Below are positions 22,725 to 33,148 of a stretch of 64,000 nucleotides of DNA, in pieces. Source of the DNA: Neostapfia colusana. Its lineage: Eukaryota; Streptophyta; Magnoliopsida; Poales; Poaceae. The DNA is taken from NCBI GenBank assembly GCA_030760725.1, contig JASWHV010000011.1, forward strand, positions 81,755,765 to 81,819,764, in the 5' to 3' direction. Under the pieces are notes generated by a model. The model searched no databases. It was given only the letters and a program-made list of their open reading frames with translations, and was not told where the DNA came from. Within the stretch, counting starts at the first letter, position 1; the number at the start of each line of letters is the position of its first letter. Position numbers and translations under genes: made by a program.

Positions 22725-23250
22725 AGCTCCACGTGTCCTCCGGGCCAGGTATCTCCTCGTCCGCAGAGACGAGCTCCGGTTGTGCCGCGTGTCAATCGAT
22801 CGAGACCTCCTTCTTCTTCGGAGACGAGCTCCGCGCACGCCACGTGTGGGTGCCGGTCTTTCCGCCTTTCCTTCCCTCAGGGACATGCCCCGAGGTCGAC
22901 ACGTGTCCAGCAGCGATGGACCTCCGGAGATAAGCTCCGGTGGCGACACGTGTTCAATAGATCCGGACTTCTCGGAGATGGGTTCCGAGATCAACACGTA
23001 TCCCGTGTGACTGGTCCCCTGACTTTCGCGACGACTAGCTCCGAGGATGACACGTGCCCTCTGAAAAATGCCTTTGCTTCTTCCGCAGAGGCTAGCTCCG
23101 CGGCAGCACGTGTCCCACAGGGTCGGACCTCTTTCCAATTGCGGAGGTGATCCCCGAGCCTGCCACGTAGCCAGTTTAGCGTGGGACCTCTCCAATCTCT
23201 TCGGGGATGAACTCCAAACGCGCCACATGGTCTGCTGGCCGTGGAAGATG
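22725..23250 (-). promoter_or_regulatory. CACGTG (G-box) repeat array in U3 of B1 3' LTR
   Basis: Six exact CACGTG sites at 22730, 22841, 22900, 22947, 23051 and 23107, with degenerate ones (CGCGTG, CACGTA, CACATG) between. Each sits in a loose ~55-75-bp repeat that also carries a GAGCTCCGG-like motif. CACGTG with an ACACGTGTC context is the typical target of plant bZIP (ABF/ABI5) and bHLH (PIF) factors. The array lies just upstream of the TATA box. Confidence 0.75.
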
Positions 23251-23379
23251 CTTTCGGCGCTCTCAGCGAGCATTACTGGCTATCCTTTTGATACTTGTTT
23301 CTGTTTCCTCTTTTCTAAAAATGTTTTTCCTCTTCACAAAACATGAATATATGCTGACACCTGAGATGAGGGTGTCACA

Positions 23380-23394
23380 AATCTACCCCCCTTA
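23380..23394 (-). other. B1 polypurine tract
   Basis: Minus-strand TTAAGGGGGGTAGATT directly before the 3' LTR. The pol stop codon TAA (23392-23394) overlaps its start. Confidence 0.85.
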
Positions 23395-26300
23395 AATTGA
23401 ATCTCGCCCTCGAGATTTATTAGTAGAAAATAGATAGGGGAATTCAGCCTTAATATCCTCTTCAAGCTCCCATGTGGCTTCAGCTTCAGTGTGATGGCTC
23501 CATTGTACTTTGCACCATCGAATCACCTTGTTTCGGGTGACCCTTTCCTTTACGTCCAAGATTCGGATAGGGTGTTCTGCGTAAGTCAGGTCCTCTTGAA
23601 GTTTAAGTTCTCCCATTGACACTTGTTCCTCTGGTATTCTCAAGCACATCTTGAGCTGGGATACATGAAACACGTCATGTACGTCGGAGAGGTGGTTTGG
23701 GAGCTCTAGTTGATAGGCTACTTCTCCTCGCTTATCCAAAATCTTAAATGGTCCGATGTAGCGAGGCGCTAGTTTGCCTTTGACGTTAAAACGTCGTTGG
23801 CCTCGGATAGGCGATACCTTAAGGTATACGAAGTCTCCAACTTCAAAGGTCAACTTCCTACGCCTATTGTCCGCATAGCCTTTCTGTCGTGACTGAGCAG
23901 CCTTTAAGTTCTCCCGTATCGTTTGGACTTGCTTTTCAGCCTCTTGTAGTACTTCGGGTCCAAACACCTGGTTCTCTCCAGTCTCGTTCCAGAACAGTGG
24001 CGTTCTACACCGTCTACCATATAAGGCTTCGAAAGGCGACATCTTCAAGCTAGCTTGATAGTTGTTGTTATAGGAGAACTCGGCATACGGTAAACTCCTA
24101 TCCCAACTACGCCCACGTTTCAAGGCGCAAGCTCTCAACATGTCTTCCAAAATTTGGTTCGTCCTTTCGGTTTGTCCATCTGTTTGTGGGTGGTAGGCAG
24201 AGCTAAAATCCAGTCGTGTACCCATGGCTTTCTGCAGCTTCTTCCAGAATCTAGAGGTAAACTGAGAACCTCGATCTGAGACTATCCTCTTCGGAACTCC
24301 ATGACGGCACACGATCTGCTCCATGTACAACTCTGCCAACTGTGTAACGTTGTAACTGGCCTTTACCAGAAGAAAATGGGTGGTTTTCGTCAAACGGTCC
24401 ACAATGACCCAGATGGAGTTGTATCCTGACTGAGTTCTTGGCAATCCGACAATAAAGTCCATACTGATGTCCTCCCATTTCCATTCAGGTATTTTTAAAG
24501 GTTGCAACAACCCAGTGGGTTTTTGATGTTCGGCTTTTACCCGTTGGCATGTGTCGCATAGGGCAACGTGTTCGGCTATATCCCTCTTCATACCATCCCA
24601 CCAATAGCAAGTTTTCAAGTCCTTGTACATTTTGGTGCTCCCTGGATGTATGGAATAGGGTGAATCATGTGCCTCCTTCAATATCATGTCGCGAAGGTGT
24701 CTTAGGTTTGGCACACAAATCCTTTTTCCTAGCCAAAGCGTACCCTTTTTATCCTCTTTGAAATCCTTCTCTATCCCTTGTCGGATTCTTTCCTTGATTT
24801 CCTTGATCCCCTCGTCCGTTGCTTGTCCCTTTCTTATTTCTTGCTCCAATGAGGAGTGGATCTCCATCATTTCCATGTTATTCAAGAATCCGAGGTGTAA
24901 CCGTTCGAACTCCTTACGTAGTTTGGGTGGTAGCTCCCGAACCGTGAGTTGGTGGCATGCTCCCTTTCTGCTCAATGCGTCAGTGACCACATTGGCCTTC
25001 CTGGGGTGGTAGTTGATTCCCACATCATAATCCTTGATGAGTTCTAACCATCGATGTTGCCTCAAATTCAAGTCCGTTTGTGTAAATATGTACTTGAGGC
25101 TTTTATGATCTGTATAGATCTCACATTGATGACCAAGGATATAATGTCTCCAAATCTTCAATGCATGCACCACTGCTGCTAACTCCAAATCATGTGTAGG
25201 ATAGTTAAGCTCGTGCTTCTTTAATTGTCGTGAGGCATAGGCTACCACTTGTCCTTCCTGCATGAGTACACACCCGAGCCCTTGTCTGGATGCGTCAAAA
25301 TATATGTCAAAGCTCTTGCTTACGTCTGGCAATACCAGAACTGGTGCTGTGGTTAGCCTTTTCTTGAGTTCCTCAAAACTTTCTTGGCAGGCTTGTGTCC
25401 ATTGAAAGATCTTCCCCTTCGTTAGCAACTCCGTCATAGGTTTTGCTATTTTAGAGAAGTCTTTAATGAAGCGCCGATAGTATCCTGCCATCCCAAGGAA
25501 ACTCCGAATATCCCTCACGCTCTTCGGTTGGTCCCACTTCAGAACATCTCTCACCTTTCCAGGATCAACCGATACCTCTTCCTTGGAGATGATGTGGCCT
25601 AGGAAGGATATTTCTTTTAGCCAAAATTGACATTTGTTGAGCTTGGCATACAACTGATGCTCTCGCAACTTCTGCATGGTCAATCTCAGATGTTCTTCAT
25701 GCTCCTCCTCACTTTTTGAATACACCATAATGTCATCGATGAAAACCACGACGAACTTGTCCAAGTACTCCATGAAAACCTTATTCATAAGGTACATGAA
25801 GTATGCGGGTGCATTCGTCAATCCAAAAGACATAACGGTATATTCATATGAACCATACCGCGTCCGAAAGGCTGTCTTAGGTATATCGGAGGGCTTAATC
25901 TTTAGCTGGAAATATCCCGACCGAAGATCAATCTTGGAGAACACTTGGGCTCCTTTCATTTGATCGAACAGGTCCTCTATACGGGGCAGAGGGTATTTAT
26001 TCTTGATTGTTACCTCGCTGAGAGACCTGTAGTCCACGCACATTCTTTGGGTTCCGTCCTTCTTGTCCACGGAGAGTACCGGGGCTCCCCATGGTGACGA
26101 ACTTGGACGGATAAAACCCTTCTCCAACTGTTCTTGAATTTGCTTCTTGAGTTCAACTAACTCGTTGACGGGCATCCTATATGGTCTCTTAGCTATGGGT
26201 GCAGTTCCAGGTACCAAATCTATGGCAAACTCAATGTCTCGGTCAGGTGGCATACCTGGAAGTTCTTCCGGGAACACATCCAAAAATTCCTGAACCACTG

Positions 26301-26603
26301 GAATGTTGTCCAATGCTACTCCTTCAACATGGTTCAGATCCGCCCGTTCGGTCGCTTGCTGGGCTGACTCAAACTTGACACGGATACTGTGTTCGTTTGT
26401 CAATTGCACGCTTCTCTCAGCGCATTGGATTACTCCATTGTGCTTGCTTAACCAGTCCATTGCGAGTATGATGTCAATTCCGTGGGAGTCCAAGACAATA
26501 AGGTTGGCAAGGAAGTCTACCCCCTTATTTTAAGGCTTACTTTAGGACATACTATATTAGTCCTCATTTCTCCTCCGGGAGAATTAACTAACATAGCACA
26601 TTC
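23392..26603 (-). pseudogene. pol: B1 pol: protease end, RT, RNase H, integrase, chromodomain (one frameshift)
   Basis: From about 26493 down to 23392 the frame is open for 1033 codons. RT: SKIDLRSGYFQL and catalytic FIDD near residue 252 of the open part; RNase H: IYFDASRQGLG near 397; integrase: HPGSTKMY and CDTCQRVK, then MDFIVG, SDRGSQF and TDGQTER (D, D, E); GPF motif; chromodomain near the C-terminus (VTRNKVIRWCKVQW). It should continue in frame from gag, but a G run at about 26516-26520 has one G too few, which shifts the frame between protease and RT. Otherwise the catalytic residues look complete. Confidence 0.92.
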
Positions 26604-27890
26604 TTAGTGGGATACGGGTAGATGATGTTTGGCAACATATTTGGATGATATGAAGGAATGTGATGCTCCGGAATCAAATAAAATGGTGGCTGGGTTGAAG
26701 TTGGCAAGGAACATACCAATTGCGACGTCCTCAGCCTGTTGTGCTTCCTCAGCAGTGACATGGTTAACGTGGCCACGAGCATAGTTCTGCGGTCCACGGT
26801 TCCCTTGGTGGTCCCCTCCGTTTGGTCGCTGGTTCTGCTTGGGCACGTTACCTTGCTGTCCAGGGCCTCGCTTCGGACACTGGTTAGCGAAGTGGCCTAC
26901 TTCCCCGCATGCAAAGCATGCCCTGTTGCCTACGGCAGCAGGTACGTTGGGGCGGGGGTTTTGAAAAGGAGCGCCATTGTTAGGCCGGGGCGCAGGAGGC
27001 ATGGGCACTCGAGGTGCCGGTGCAACAAACCATTGCTGTGGTGGCTGACCAGGGCGGTACGTAGGAGTGGTTGGTCCATACTGCGGTGCTGGGGGCATGT
27101 ATCTAGGTCGTACGTTGCTCCCTTGGGGCTGGTATGGGATCTTCCTTTTGCACTTGCGCTCGATCTCTCGGATCTTGTTTTCCACCACAATAGCCTTATC
27201 AACCAGCTTCTGGAAGCTTACGTAGTCATTGTTGAGGAGCTGAACTTGGATCTCATTGTTCAACCCTCTCATGAACAGGTACTGCTTCCTCTGATCTGAG
27301 TTGACATCTTCGGGGGCATACGGGGACAGTTGTATGAACTTGTTGAGGTATTCGTTCACACTTTTCTGCCCTTGGCGGAGACCTTCAAACTCCTGCCTCT
27401 TGAGCATCATTACGCCAACAGGGATGTAGTGGGAGTGGAAACTTTCCTTGAACTCAGTCCAAGTGATTGTCTCCGGGTTGGCATGGGCGTTGCTCAAGGC
27501 ATCCCACCAGTCAGCAGCTGCTCCCATCAGTTGGTGCGACGCAAAGAGAACCTTCTCTCGGTCGTTGCACTGGACAATGGCAAGCTTCTTCTCCATGGAT
27601 TTCAACCAATCATCGGCCTCCATTGGATCGCTTGCTTGAGCAAAGGTGGGTGGTCGAGTCCTCATGAACTCTTCCAACCTGTTATGAGCCGGCGGTGGTG
27701 GTGGCGGTGGTGCCGGAACGGGGTGTTGGTTGGCCTGCAACTGACCCAAAGTTTGGATCATGGTTTGCATAAGCTGGTTTTGCATGGCCATCAACCTTTC
27801 TAGGTTGTTTTCGCCAGCTCCGGGGTTGGCAGGAACTTCCTCGTGGTCATCTTCCTGGACGTTCCTTCGGCTGGCGTTTCCTCTCACCAT
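26604..27890 (-). CDS. gag: B1 Gag and start of protease, ended by an early stop
   Basis: 428 codons from an ATG 430 bp inside the primer site. Pro-rich N-terminal segment (PAPPPPPPP) near residue 60, capsid-like core with LMGAAADWW and TWTEFKESF around 120-155, a basic linker, zinc knuckle CFACGEVGHFANQC near 335, then the protease active site LFDSGASHSF near 405. The TAA at 26604 is probably a mutation, since the same frame continues after it with MLVNSPGGEMRT. The Gag part itself is complete and could still be made. Confidence 0.9.
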   Translation of the reverse strand: MVRGNASRRNVQEDDHEEVPANPGAGENNLERLMAMQNQLMQTMIQTLGQLQANQHPVPAPPPPPPPAHNRLEEFMRTRPPTFAQASDPMEADDWLKSMEKKLAIVQCNDREKVLFASHQLMGAAADWWDALSNAHANPETITWTEFKESFHSHYIPVGVMMLKRQEFEGLRQGQKSVNEYLNKFIQLSPYAPEDVNSDQRKQYLFMRGLNNEIQVQLLNNDYVSFQKLVDKAIVVENKIREIERKCKRKIPYQPQGSNVRPRYMPPAPQYGPTTPTYRPGQPPQQWFVAPAPRVPMPPAPRPNNGAPFQNPRPNVPAAVGNRACFACGEVGHFANQCPKRGPGQQGNVPKQNQRPNGGDHQGNRGPQNYARGHVNHVTAEEAQQAEDVAIGMFLANFNPATILFDSGASHSFISSKYVAKHHLPVSH

Positions 27891-28213
27891 CTGTGAGAGA
27901 GAACGAAATAGAATAGAAGGTTAGAAGGTTAGGTAGGTCCTTTCAACTATATGCATCAAGTTGAGTTGGACTATATATATTATCCCTTATGAGGATGTGA
28001 GCAAGTGCCGAAACATCTCACATCTCCTTCTTCTTATGTGTGGATATGGACAACGTTTTTGAGACGTCCCACCACTCACACTAAGCACATATTCACAAAT
28101 AATCATCACAAGGGCCCACTCAACTCCTATTCAAGGATGGTTTGCTATGTCAAGGTGGTTTCAAGGCCAATCTAAGCTATTCATCCTAGGATGCTTCCTT
28201 TGGTCCGCGTAGC

Positions 28214-28320
28214 TTCTATTTAGGGGTATAACTTGCTGTTAACCCGTGATTCTAATATCAATCTAAGGTTTCTATCTAGGCGTGTAACCTACTGTCAACC
28301 CGTGGCTCTGATACCAATCT
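28214..28320 (-). repeat. Duplicated primer-site region of B1
   Basis: Two ~50-bp copies with 56-bp period: 28214-28266 (AACCCGTGATTCTAATATCA) and 28270-28320 (AACCCGTGGCTCTGATACCA). The LTR-adjacent copy holds the intact primer site; the inner one is decayed. Confidence 0.8.
28305..28316 (-). other. B1 primer binding site (initiator tRNA-Met)
   Basis: Reverse complement of GCTCTGATACCA is TGGTATCAGAGC, three bases inside the 5' LTR end. Confidence 0.9.
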
Positions 28321-30459
28321 GTGACGCCCTCAATTCTGTGGAAAACCACGGAACCGAGAACTAATGCATATGTGTGCCCAGGATGTTCATCACACATACA
28401 CATACGTTCCACAAACTGAATCTAGATTATATATTACCATGAATAACAGAGTTTATTACAACACCTCATGAGTCTTGGACTCATGCTCACAGCGGAAGTC
28501 TTTATTTCTACGCAGCGGAAATCTTTATTTAAATGCGGAAGCAAAAACTAATGCGGAAGCAAAACTAAGCAGAAGTGGCTCCATCCCTACTCCCTCCACA
28601 GGCAAGGTTGAGAACAGATCACACGCCATAATGCTCTACTTGATCTTCATAGTAGCCTTCTCTTGCTGTTGATGAAGAAATAATAATGCAAGTTTGAGCA
28701 CAATGATGTACTCAGCAAGTGCGGGAATAACACATGATATGCAGATCATAAACAAGGTAGGCAATAAAAGGCTTATTTGCAGAAAAGCAGATTTATAAAA
28801 CCATGATAAACCGCATCTTAACTTTAGATGAATGTAGTCCCAAAATGTATGAAATTACCAACATACCTCCATCACTTCCCATGTTCCATCCAAACATTAA
28901 CCAATCCTTTACCCATACTCACGAATACCTCCTCGTATTCGCTACCATCTCACCTCATGAAACAACTTTGTCTCGCACCGAGACCAATCTCATATCATGA
29001 CCCACCAGTCATGTAACCCTTTCATCATCTAGACTTAACAATTCCAAACCAAACCATAACCAAACCCATAACCAAGAACCTTCCCAATAACCATCCCTAG
29101 TAACCATCCCATCTAATCATGGCAGTTTAGCCAGGTGCTCATGACCGTAAGCTCGGCTATCATGATAGTTTTATACTCTGCAGAGTTTGCACCTCTTTAC
29201 CCACAAGTTTGTGATTTCGTCACCCGTCGGCGACTGCAGAACCTCCATTATACCAGTACACAACCGTCGGTGTATGGTCAAGAGATCACAAAATAGCCTT
29301 TACAAAGGGGTTACTAGATGTATGGACTCACTAAGGTTTCACCGGCAGGCTAGAATCTCCAATTCTCCCACCCACGGGCCCCCTCTTGTGCCATGCAGTT
29401 CCCAGGGCAGTCCTTTCTCGACTCCCATTCCCCGTGCCTTCCACAGTCCATAACACTCTAGCAACTTACCTAATTACTCAGCTAAGCCGCACCCATACTT
29501 GGCCTTGTGGTGGCACTGTTATCCTGACATGTGCATGCATGAACCGGTCCTTAGATCTACGACAAGCAAAACCTCCATCTCATGCTACCTCATTCACAAA
29601 CCCAGGCTTGCCTAGATCTCCCTCCGATCCATGTTCATTAACCTCATCAGTTACTTATTATCAGTATGAATGCAGTTAGCTAGACACAACTATCTCGCTT
29701 TCCAATCCCATGGACTCAGCGAAGCATAAAGCAAAAACCATACCCGACTCATAAACTTCCCAGGCGACAAGGATGGTTTAATCAAAACTAGTAAACTCCT
29801 ATAAAAAGGGTTTTCCCATCATGCTTGACTCAGCACACACACCTTTTCGCAAAACAAAATAGTTTTACCCAAAACATAGGATCAACATAGTCAAGGAGCA
29901 CTTGCCTTGTTCTTGCGGTTCCGGTTGTTCTTGATTCTCAAAACCTTGTTGCTGCAGCCCGTCGTAGACAGCTCCCTGAGCTTGTTCTGCTATGTAGGAT
30001 TCACGTGTATACAAAATTCACAGCACTCAATATCATGCACAAACCCTAAACTAGATGTGATGATGCTCATGCATGCTATCCTATGATTAGTTCTATTAGA
30101 TTGATCTGGTGTTCTTGCATGGTCAGAGGTGTTCAGATCAAAGATGATCGTGGTGATGATCTTGTCTTTAGATCAAACTGATCATCGAGTGTTCTACCCA
30201 CGAAAAGTCTTCTGTTCGAAAGGAATTGAAGAACAGACGCAAAGAGATGAACAACATGATGTCGTAAGGTGCTATTGAAGTCCTACCTCACGTTCTTCTT
30301 TTCTTCGGGGTCCTCCTCAGACCGCTTGGTTCTCCTCCGATGATCTCCCTTGTTGTGCCTCGGCGATGTTTTGCTCGGCGAGTTAGGGCTAGGGCTCTAA
30401 GTCGTCGGCTCAGGAGTTGAAAGAGAAGTTGGTGATTTCGGCCAGAGGTTTTGGGTTCT

Positions 30460-30469
30460 ATTTATAATC
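30460..30469 (-). promoter_or_regulatory. TATA box in B1 5' LTR
   Basis: Minus-strand ATTATAAATA, the promoter copy that would drive B1 transcription. Confidence 0.72.
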
Positions 30470-30654
30470 GAGAAGAGAAGAGTCCTAATCTGATTGGATC
30501 CCGAATAAGAGTCTTATTCAGATCTTTGTTGGATCCTATCGTCTTATCTTTGGTAACATCGTGGAATTTAGATCGGTTTCTGTTGCGTACCGGTATCTTT
30601 ACGCGTAAAAGCCGCTCCAGAATTCGTTACCTTCGTGATGATGAGCTCCGGAAG

Positions 30655-31155
30655 CTCCACGTGTCCTCCGGGCCTGGTATCTCCTCGTCCGCAGAGACGA
30701 GCTCTGGTTGTGCCGCGTGTCAATTGATCGAGACCTCCTTCTTCGGAGACGAGCTCCGCGCACGCCACGTGTGGGTGCCGGTCTTTCCGCCTTTCCTTCC
30801 CTCAGGGACATGCCCCGAGGTCGACACGTGTCCAGCAGCGACGGACCTCCGGAGATAAGCTCCGGTGGCGACACGTGTTCAATAGATCCGGACTTCTCGG
30901 AGATGGGTTCCGAGATCAACACGTATCCCGTGTGACTGGTCCCCTGACTTCCGCGACGACTAGCTCCGAGGATGACACGTGCCCTCTGAAAAATGCCTTT
31001 GCTTCTTCCGCAGAGGCTAGCTCCGCGGCAGCACGTGTCCCACAGGGTCGGACCTCTTTCCAATTGCAGAGGTGACCCCCGAGCCTGTCACGTAGCTAGT
31101 TTAGCGTCGGACCTCTCCAATCTCTTCGGGGATGAGCTCCGAACGCGCCACGTGG
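30655..31155 (-). promoter_or_regulatory. CACGTG (G-box) array in U3 of B1 5' LTR
   Basis: Same array as in the 3' LTR, with CACGTG kept in the homologous sites and an additional exact one near 31149, where the other LTR reads CACATG. This is the copy placed to control transcription. Confidence 0.75.
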
Positions 31156-31281
31156 TCTGCTGGCCGTGGAAGTTGCTTTCGGCGCTCTCAGAGAGCTTGT
31201 TTCTGTTCCCTCTTTTCTAAAAATGTTTTTCCTCTTCACAAAACATGAATATATGCTGACACCCGAGATGAGGGTGTCACA

Positions 31282-33103
31282 TGCATCCCGGCAGCTCCGG
31301 AAGCACGAGAAGAACTATCCTACACATGACCTAGAACTAGTCGCAGTGGTACACGCGTTGAAAATTTGGCGGCACTACTTGATGGGGAAGAGGATAGAGA
31401 TATATACGGATCATAAGAGTTTAAAGTACATTTTCACACAGCCAGATCTCAACCTCAGACAAAGGAGATGGTTAGAGCTAATCAATGACTTTGATGTGGG
31501 CATCAACTATCATCCTGGGAAAGCAAACGTCGTGGCAGATGCTTTAAGTCGGAAAGTGCGGGTCAATAAGTTGAGCTTGAAGGACATGCCTACAGAATTG
31601 AAGGACGAGGTTATAAGGCTCAATCTATGCCTTGTGAATAGTGGTGAAGCCATCGCCATGGAAGTGGACTCCACACTAGAGCAGGAAATACGAGAGGGTC
31701 AAAAGGATGACGAGAAGATACAAGAAATCAGGCAACTCATCAAGGAAAATAAAGCCCCTGGTTTCAGAGAGGATGAACAAGGAACGGTGTGGCACGGGAA
31801 AGGAATATGCGTGCCAGAAGTAAAGAAGATCCGTGAATTGATTTTGAAGGAGGCTCGCGATGCTGACTATTCCATTCATCCTAGGAGTACGAAGATGTAT
31901 CATGACCTCAAGAGCAGGTATTGGTGGTATGGCATGAAGCGGGATGTAGCGGAACATGTTGCCCTATGTGACACATGTCAGTTGGTGAAAGCAGAACATC
32001 AACGACCCGCAGGATTATTGCAACCACTCAAAGTGCCTGAATGGAAATGGGAAGAAATCTGTATGGATTTCATAGTGGGACTACCCAGGACCCAATCAGG
32101 ATATGATTCGATATGGGTCATCATCGACAGGCTAACCAAGGTAGCTCATTTCATCCCCGTGAAAGAAAGCTACGGCGGATCCAAATTGGCGGAGTTGTAC
32201 ATGTCAAGGATCGTGTGTTACCATGGAGTGCCAAAGAAGAATGTGTCGGATCGAGGGACACAGTTCACCTCAAGGTTCTGGCAGAAGTTGCATGAAACCA
32301 TGGGAACCCATCTGAATTTCAGCTCTGCCTATCATCCCCAAACTGACGGACAGACGGAAAGGACCAATCAGATTCTCGAGGATATGCTGAGAGCGTGTGC
32401 ACTCAAAAACAATCGGAGTTGGGACAAGAACTTACCGTATGCGGAGTTTTCCTATAACAACAGCTATCAGGCTAGTATGAAGATGTCACCGTTCGAAGCT
32501 TTGTATGGGAGGAAGTGCAGAACTCCATTATTTTGGAACCAAACAGGTGAAAGTAAAGTGTTTGGTCCCGAAGTACTACAAGAAGCCAAGGTGAAAGTGA
32601 GGGAAATTCGTAACAACTTGAGGATAGCACAAACACGGCAAAAGAGCTATGCCGATGTACGGAGAAGAGAGCTCGTTTTCAACGTGGGAGACTATGTTTA
32701 TCTCAAGGTGTCCCCTATCCGAGGACTTCGTCGATTCAAGGTGAGAGGGAAGTTGTCACCTCGATACATCGGACCCTTTCAAGTGCTGGAAAGGAAAGGC
32801 GAAGTGGCGTATCAACTAGAATTACCAGCTGGCCTATTGGATGTGCACGATGTATTCCATGTGTCACAGCTCAAGAAATGTCTGAGAACGCCTGAAGAGG
32901 TGTTACCCATGAATGAGGTGGACGTAGATGAGGATTTGTCTTATGCCGAGCAACCAATCAAGATTTTGGAGACAATGGAACGCCTCACCAGAAATAAAAG
33001 AATCCGGATGTGCAAGGTGCAGTGGAAGCATCACTCGGAAGAGGAAGCCACCTAGGAGCGAGAAGATGAGCTTAAGGCATAATTTCTGGAATTGTTTTCT
33101 TAG
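31282..33103 (+). pseudogene. pol: A2 pol, 3' part: RNase H, integrase, chromodomain
   Basis: Resumes at TGCAT after B1. RNase H (TDHKSLKYIF; ADALSRK), integrase zinc region (HPRSTKMY, where HPGS is usual, then CDTCQLVK), core MDFIVGLPRT, SDRGTQF and TDGQTER, GPFQVLERKG, then the chromodomain. A TGG-to-TAG stop at 33053 cuts the chromodomain, and a second TAA follows at about 33080; the original stop is TAG at 33101. Integrase itself is unbroken. Confidence 0.92.
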
Positions 33104-33134
33104 TAGCACCAATCTCGAGGACGAGATTTCTTTT

Positions 33135-33148
33135 AAGGGGGGTAGAGC
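33135..33148 (+). other. A2 polypurine tract
   Basis: AAGGGGGGTAGAGC next to the 3' LTR. Confidence 0.85.

Larger units (their letters stand above)
20380..23379 (-). repeat. B1 3' LTR (3000 bp)
   Basis: On the plus strand TGTGACACCC to GGTGTCACA; both ends have the TGTGACA/TGTCACA form. Reading on the minus strand: U3 with a CACGTG array (23250-22700), TATA near 22540, leader, then a block shared with the A LTRs (about 21640-21195). Open frames in the array on either strand are not supported as genes. Confidence 0.95.
20380..31281 (-). mobile_element. B1: Tekay-like chromovirus, nearly intact, nested in A2
   Basis: 10,902 bp with full LTRs, primer site, purine tract and 5-bp target duplication. 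Internal part 4940 bp. The only breaks seen in gag-pol are one in-frame stop and one base lost from a G run. The LTRs differ by only a few substitutions per few hundred bases plus small indels, so it is younger than A2. It has no extra ORF before gag. Given its state it could be a recent source of copies, and B-type LTR pieces also occur at 39808 and 61251. Confidence 0.95.
28320..31281 (-). repeat. B1 5' LTR (2962 bp)
   Basis: Near-identical partner of 20380-23379. A minus-strand TATA lies at 30460-30469 and a CACGTG array at about 30655-31155. No separate gene. Confidence 0.95.

Noticed and set aside
22598..23346. Several overlapping frames (up to 194 codons) in the B1 LTR, repeated at 30451-31220
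   Set aside because: They lie in the GC-rich CACGTG array on both strands, shift with small indels between the two LTRs and match nothing recognisable.
31166..31281. Upstream extension of the A2 pol frame into MEVAFGALRE...
   Set aside because: These first ~39 residues come from the reversed B1 LTR; the real pol sequence starts again at the TGCAT duplication.
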